From Fischerella muscicola SAG 1427-1 = PCC 73103 (GTDB lineage: Bacteria; Cyanobacteriota; Cyanobacteriia; Cyanobacteriales; Nostocaceae): a stretch of DNA of 64,000 nucleotides. Below the pieces are notes generated by a model. The model was not told the origin of the DNA. It did no database searches and saw nothing but the letters and a program-made list of their open reading frames with translations. The number at the start of each line of letters is the position of its first letter. The stretch's first letter is position 1. The stretch covers positions 99,109 to 163,108 of the forward strand of contig NZ_AJLJ01000061.1 of assembly GCF_000317245.1 (NCBI RefSeq), written 5' to 3'. Shown in pieces: positions 59,873-64,000 of this stretch. The position numbers and the translations under genes are program-made.

Positions 59873-61381
59873 CTAACTTTGTGCTTGCGGTGATCGAGGA
59901 ATAGTCACATCTATTGGTGTGACTTGTTTTGCTAACTGTGTCAAAGGTGGGTTAATCGCTGTTTGATTACCCACAACTAAAGTTACTAACGCATCTGGTT
60001 TCAAATATTGTTTTGCTACTCTTTGCACATCAGCTGCTGTGGTTGCTTCTACTGCTTTTTGGTAGCGGAAGAGAAAATCAGAGGGATAACCATAATATTC
60101 GTATCGCATCAAGCGCGATAAAGTTTGGGCGGGATCTTCAAAATTGAACACAAACGAATTGAGAGTAGACTCCTTCGCAAAAGCCAATTCTTTAGGTGTG
60201 ACTGGTTGAGTTTGGATGCGTTTAATTTCTGTTTGCAAAGACTTCACAAATTGTACAGTCGCATCAGAGCGCGTTTGTCCCCCAGCAATGAATACACCAG
60301 GATAATCATAGCGCGGACTCCAGTAACCGTATACAGAGTAAGCTAAACCTTGACGCGATCGCAATTCATTAAACAAACGTCCGCCAAAACCATTTAACAC
60401 CCCATTCAATACATCCAATGCTGGATAATCAGGGCTTTTATATTGTCCTCCCAAATGTCCAATGAGAATACTACTCTGAGTCAGTTGTGGTTGATTGACG
60501 AAAAAGACACCGCTATTTTTAGCTGCTACTTCTGGTAACTGGGATTTTGTAAAATTGGGGTTGGGTTTCCAGTCACCAAACTTTGCTTGAATCAGAGATT
60601 TCATCTTTTGAGGATTAAAATCGCCCACAATTCCCAAAATCATATTATTGGGATAAAAATACTGTTGGTAAAACTTCACCAAATCAGGGCGAGAAATTTT
60701 ATCCAGCGTTCCATACTCTGTTGTACGTGCGTAAGGATTTTCCTTACCATAGACTAATTTCTTAAATTCCCGTTGGGCAATATCATTTGGGCTATCATTA
60801 CGACGGGAAATCTTACCCCGCTCTTGCGTTTTTGCCAAAGCTAGTTTATCTTCAGCAAAAATTGGTTCCCGCAGAATCTCAGAAAATAACCCCAATACAG
60901 TTTCAACATCTTCACTGAGTGCTTCAAAATTAGCAGTACCACTACTTTCATTAATATCAGTTTCTACTGAAGCAGCCCGCTGTTCCAACATCTGGTTTAA
61001 CTGATCAGGCGTATGCGAACTCGTTCCCCCAGTTCGCATTACCGTCCCTACCATCTGAGCTAAACCTACTTTCTCTGATGGTTCAAAGCGATCGCCAGTA
61101 CCAATCATCGCCGCACCAGTCACCAATGGCAATTCGTGGTTCTCCATCAAGTAAACCACCATACCATTATCTAACTTATATCGCTCATACTTCGGCAACT
61201 TGATTTCCGGTAATGGTGCAAACTGTAACTCAGTGTAATGTTTTGCTGCTGTCGCCGCCCAAGAAAAATTAAAAGTTAAAAGTACCAAGACAAAAGCAGC
61301 AACCACTGCATAAACTAACCCCTTAAATTTAAAACTTTGGATTTTCATCTGCTTTTTGCCTATTCTTTTATACCTCTTCAT
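59873..61381 (-). CDS. M16 family peptidase, subunit lacking the zinc motif
   Basis: A 502-residue secreted M16-like protein. A signal anchor (GLVYAVVAAFVLVLLTFNFSWA) follows residue 20, so Met12 (61348) could also start it. The two halves of the M16 fold are visible, including KLDNGMVVYLMENHELPLV and VGDFNPQKMKSLI. The zinc motif HxxEH is absent: where it is expected the sequence reads GLAQMVGTVMRTGG. The second half retains the RxxY-like GRLFNELRSRQGLAYSVYGY. It is probably the non-catalytic subunit that pairs with the active protein encoded 133 bp upstream, as in M16B heterodimers. A terminator follows. Confidence 0.92.
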   Translation of the reverse strand: MKRYKRIGKKQMKIQSFKFKGLVYAVVAAFVLVLLTFNFSWAATAAKHYTELQFAPLPEIKLPKYERYKLDNGMVVYLMENHELPLVTGAAMIGTGDRFEPSEKVGLAQMVGTVMRTGGTSSHTPDQLNQMLEQRAASVETDINESSGTANFEALSEDVETVLGLFSEILREPIFAEDKLALAKTQERGKISRRNDSPNDIAQREFKKLVYGKENPYARTTEYGTLDKISRPDLVKFYQQYFYPNNMILGIVGDFNPQKMKSLIQAKFGDWKPNPNFTKSQLPEVAAKNSGVFFVNQPQLTQSSILIGHLGGQYKSPDYPALDVLNGVLNGFGGRLFNELRSRQGLAYSVYGYWSPRYDYPGVFIAGGQTRSDATVQFVKSLQTEIKRIQTQPVTPKELAFAKESTLNSFVFNFEDPAQTLSRLMRYEYYGYPSDFLFRYQKAVEATTAADVQRVAKQYLKPDALVTLVVGNQTAINPPLTQLAKQVTPIDVTIPRSPQAQS

Positions 61382-61514
61382 TCCTTTGTATCCTTTGTTG
61401 TCAAAACCACCTAGTCATCCAATTTTGGATTTTAGATTTTGGATTTTGGATTAGCTCCTTTCTAGACGCGATGAATCACGTCTCTACATTACTTCCCACA
61501 CTTCCCCTTGTTCC

Positions 61515-63062
61515 TCATCCTTGTTGTGACAACAGCTTACCAATCGTGCGATTTTCCGGTGTAAAAGTTGCCTTGGCGACTCGTTGAATATCCGCAGCCG
61601 TCACAGCTTCCAATTTGTCCAACTGCTTAAATAAATTTCGCCAAGAACCAGTTTTTACCTCATACTCCAACAACTGCTGCGCCATTCCCATATTAGAATC
61701 GAGCGATCGCAACAATTCTGCCCTCGCTTGAGTTTTGACTCGCTCTAAATCTATTGCTGACACAGGTTCCGTCTTGAGTCTGTCAATTTCTTTGCGTAAA
61801 GCGATCGCCACTTCATCAACCGTATGACCAGGAGCAGTCAGAGCATAAAATAAAATCAAATTCGGATACTTATCTCCGGGAAAACCACTAAAACCTTGGG
61901 CTGAAAGCGCTAATTGCTGTTTTTCTACCAAAGATTTATACAGCCGTGATGTTCTTCCATCACTCAGCAAACTACCGATAATTTCGTACACAGGATCATC
62001 TGGATGAGTAAGTGCAGGGCGATGATAACCTTCTAAATACCAAGGTTGAGAATTTAACTTAACTGTCACTTCCCGCGTTTGTTTCTGTGGTGGTTCTGCT
62101 GGGAGTTTTGCTACAGCTTTTGGTTTCGCTTTGTAACGTCCAAAGTAAATTTGCGCTAGTCTTTTGACTTCACTGGGGTTGACATCTCCGACAACAGCGA
62201 TAGTTAAATTACTCGGCGCATAGTAAATGTCGAAAAACTTCTGCACATCTTCCCGCGTCAAATTGCGGATATCTTCGTCATAACCAATAATTGGACGCCT
62301 GTAGGGATGGACTTTGAAAGCTGTATCAATAAACTTCTCTAACATCATTCCAATTGGAGAATTATCTACCCGCAGGCGTCGTTCTTCCAAAATCACATTT
62401 TTTTCTTTATAAAACTCCCGGAATACAGGTTCAAGAAAACGTTCTGACTCCAGCGACATCCACAATTCCAACTTGTTAGCAGGAAAACTGTAAAAATAAC
62501 GAGTGGCTTCTGTGGAGGTATTCGCATTTAAATTTACACCTCCTGCTTGTTCCACAACTCGTCCCAATTCATTTTGATTGACAAGTTTTGCTGCTTGTAC
62601 TTCTACTTGCTCAAATTGTGCTGTCAACTTAGCCACTTCATCTTTTTTACCAGCAGCTTGAGCTGTTTCGATTTGTACAGCTAGTTGATCTAATTTATCT
62701 AACAGCGGTTTTTCGGCTTTGTAGTTTTTTGTACCAATCTGAGTCGTACCTTTAAAAGCCAAATGTTCTAAAAAGTGGGCAACACCAGTTTTTTTATCTG
62801 GTTCATCAACACCACCGACATCAGCATAGGTAAGAAAAGAAACAACAGGCGCTTGGTGACGTTCCAAGACAATAAACTTCATCCCATTGTCGAGTCGAAA
62901 CTCCGTCAACTGCTTAATCACTTGATCCAGATAAGGCTGAATCGAACTTTGGGCTGCTGGGGCTTGAGTCTTGGCTAAAGCAACTTCCGGTGATAATCCC
63001 CACCACAAAGTTAGTGCTAAAAGCAGAATGGCAATCAGGCGATTTACTCTCTGTTTAAACAT
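61515..63062 (-). CDS. M16 family zinc peptidase (insulinase-like), active subunit
   Basis: A 515-residue peptidase starting MFKQRVNRLIAILLLALTLW, which places the signal peptide (cut near VALA-KTQAP) at the N-terminus. The frame extends to 63218, but that part is repeat-like (AATCCAAAATT) and unlikely coding. The zinc motif HFLEH (His96-His100) is intact, with the distal Glu in ESERFLEPVFREFYKEKNVILEERR. A region around 125-180 rich in Ala/Gln/Lys helices is an insertion seen in cyanobacterial members. It probably degrades or processes peptides in the periplasm or lumen. The partner lacking the motif is next on the strand. Confidence 0.94.
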   Translation of the reverse strand: MFKQRVNRLIAILLLALTLWWGLSPEVALAKTQAPAAQSSIQPYLDQVIKQLTEFRLDNGMKFIVLERHQAPVVSFLTYADVGGVDEPDKKTGVAHFLEHLAFKGTTQIGTKNYKAEKPLLDKLDQLAVQIETAQAAGKKDEVAKLTAQFEQVEVQAAKLVNQNELGRVVEQAGGVNLNANTSTEATRYFYSFPANKLELWMSLESERFLEPVFREFYKEKNVILEERRLRVDNSPIGMMLEKFIDTAFKVHPYRRPIIGYDEDIRNLTREDVQKFFDIYYAPSNLTIAVVGDVNPSEVKRLAQIYFGRYKAKPKAVAKLPAEPPQKQTREVTVKLNSQPWYLEGYHRPALTHPDDPVYEIIGSLLSDGRTSRLYKSLVEKQQLALSAQGFSGFPGDKYPNLILFYALTAPGHTVDEVAIALRKEIDRLKTEPVSAIDLERVKTQARAELLRSLDSNMGMAQQLLEYEVKTGSWRNLFKQLDKLEAVTAADIQRVAKATFTPENRTIGKLLSQQG

Positions 63063-63251
63063 TCGTAATCCAAAATTTAAGATTCCAAACCTAAAATTAG
63101 TATCATTCATAAGCACAGTTAAAAGTAAAGTTTTGTGACTGGAAATCGAGACTACTTGCGAGTAGAGCGTTAATCTTGTATTAAGGTTTCTGTGTTTTTT
63201 GTACTTGTCGTAAGACAATAATGCTACGAGTCCTGTTCCGGATATTTCACT

Positions 63252-63262
63252 ATAACTGTTAT
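63252..63262. promoter_or_regulatory. Palindrome over the start of the second TetR gene
   Basis: ATAACTGTTAT is an 11-bp perfect palindrome that overlaps the ATG at 63261. It could be an operator for the TetR regulator, which is divergent from the peptidase genes, but short palindromes arise easily by chance. Confidence 0.25.
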
Positions 63263-63875
63263 GCGTGTTTTTAACTCTCCTCCCCCATCAGAGGCACAAA
63301 CCCGTGGTCGCATTTTACAGGCTGCACGGCGCTTATTTGCGTCTCAAGGATTTGATGGCACCACAACCCGCGACTTAGCACAAGCAGCAGGAGTTGCGGA
63401 AGGAACGCTATTTCGTCATTTTGCGAATAAAAAAGCAATTTTGGTAGAGGTAGCGACTGCTGGCTGGGTGGAGATTCTGACGGATTTGCTGACAGAATTA
63501 AGTGAAATGGGCAGCTATAAAGCTGTGGCGCAGGTAATGCGCCGCCGGATGTGGAACATGCAAAAAAGTGCCGACTTGATGCGGGTGTGTTTTATGGAGG
63601 CACAATTTCATCCAGATTTGCGCGATCGCATCCAGTCAGAAGTAATTGATAAAATGACTGATGTTGCCGAAGCTTTTTTTCAAACAGCTATGGATAAAGG
63701 CATTTATCGTCAAATGGATGCCAAATTAGTAGCTAAAGTCTTCTTGGGAATGTTTGCGATCGCAGGCTTTTCTCACAATACCCTGATGGAACCTGATGCT
63801 TCTCCTCAACAAATGCAGCAAATGGCGGAAGGACTCGCTGATATTTTCCTCAATGGTGTAGTAGCTAAAGATTAG
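63261..63875 (+). CDS. TetR/AcrR family transcriptional regulator
   Basis: A 204-residue regulator. The N-terminal DNA-binding domain (about residues 12-58) reads TRGRILQAARRLFASQGFDG, then TTRDLAQAAGVAEGTLFRHFANKKAIL, with the helix-turn-helix intact. The C-terminal ligand domain is divergent. It is divergent from the M16 peptidase genes, about 200 bp away, and may control them, itself, or targets elsewhere. It differs clearly from the regulator at 6.1 kb in the ligand domain. Confidence 0.93.
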   Translation: MRVFNSPPPSEAQTRGRILQAARRLFASQGFDGTTTRDLAQAAGVAEGTLFRHFANKKAILVEVATAGWVEILTDLLTELSEMGSYKAVAQVMRRRMWNMQKSADLMRVCFMEAQFHPDLRDRIQSEVIDKMTDVAEAFFQTAMDKGIYRQMDAKLVAKVFLGMFAIAGFSHNTLMEPDASPQQMQQMAEGLADIFLNGVVAKD

Positions 63876-63915
63876 GGAACGGGGAAGGTGGGGTCCCCTC
63901 TGGGGAACTCGGGGC

Positions 63916-63939
63916 CCCCACTCCCCTAAGGGAGTGGGG
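63916..63939. repeat. GC-rich hairpin near the window end
   Basis: CCCCACTCCC (63916-63925) pairs with GGGAGTGGGG (63930-63939) over a CTAA loop, with repeat-rich GGGGAAC DNA on both sides. No T-run follows, so a repeat is favoured over a terminator of the TetR gene. Confidence 0.6.
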
Positions 63940-64000
63940 ATTAGGGGCAACGGGGAACGGGGAATGAGATCTTAATTCATATCTTGCATCAGCTTTTCAT

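Noticed and set aside
63063..63218. N-terminal extension of the active M16 peptidase
   Set aside because: It would put 52 repeat-like residues before a normal signal peptide.

Overview
The window is chromosomal DNA from a filamentous, very probably heterocyst-forming cyanobacterium (Nostocales: Nostoc, Anabaena, Calothrix or a relative). The evidence is the very frequent palindrome GCGATCGC (HIP1), tandem heptamers of the TTGGTCA and CCCAATG type, cyanobacterial marker genes (SigA, two high-light-inducible proteins, CrtW-type ketolase, cyanobacterial Omp85, glycolate dehydrogenase, DevBCA-type exporters) and abundant small dispersed repeats. No tRNA, rRNA, CRISPR array or transposase gene was seen.

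Layout. 1-6 kb: a secreted protein with repeated peptidoglycan-binding domains (cut by the window edge), a GAF/GAF histidine kinase, GlcD and a Uma2-type protein. 6-11 kb: an exporter operon, TetR regulator - DevB-like fusion protein - DUF2834 membrane protein - DevC-like permease - DevA-like ATPase, with an operator-like palindrome before the regulator. 11-21 kb: core genes, namely an SGNH hydrolase, miaA (with an in-frame repeat insertion), gyrB, a 1.9-kb non-coding stretch, sigA, an hli gene and a GyrA/ParC-type topoisomerase subunit. 21-32 kb: a response regulator, a TPR protein, a MacAB-like exporter in three genes, an Omp85 protein, DUF2358, a GH10-like hydrolase and DUF1206. 32-42 kb: epoxide-hydrolase-like enzyme, PPOX-type flavoprotein, cysE, DUF3352 lipoprotein, rhodanese, hrcA followed by two tandem paralogous membrane proteins, crtW and a second hli.

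42-56.5 kb is the most accessory-looking part. It holds a lipase/P-loop-GTPase fusion, a STAND (NB-ARC) gene that lost its C-terminal sensor through a stop codon and deletion, a GRDP/TIGR04222 membrane protein with a Gly/Cys tail, and a gene train of small protein - sigma-70-like factor - DUF1822 - CHAT protein. The CHAT protein joins a caspase-like domain with an intact His/Cys dyad to one membrane segment and two tandem TPR plus periplasmic-binding-protein modules. It reads as a transmembrane ligand-sensing protease and is the best candidate for an undescribed system. Such gene classes suggest conflict or cell-death functions, but this is inference.

56.5-64 kb: SRPBCC protein, CPXCG protein, a radical SAM protein, SemiSWEET, a 200-bp MITE-like element with perfect 16-bp terminal inverted repeats, an active/inactive pair of M16 peptidases and a divergent TetR regulator. 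Intergenic regions are rich in hairpin repeats, some placed as terminators.
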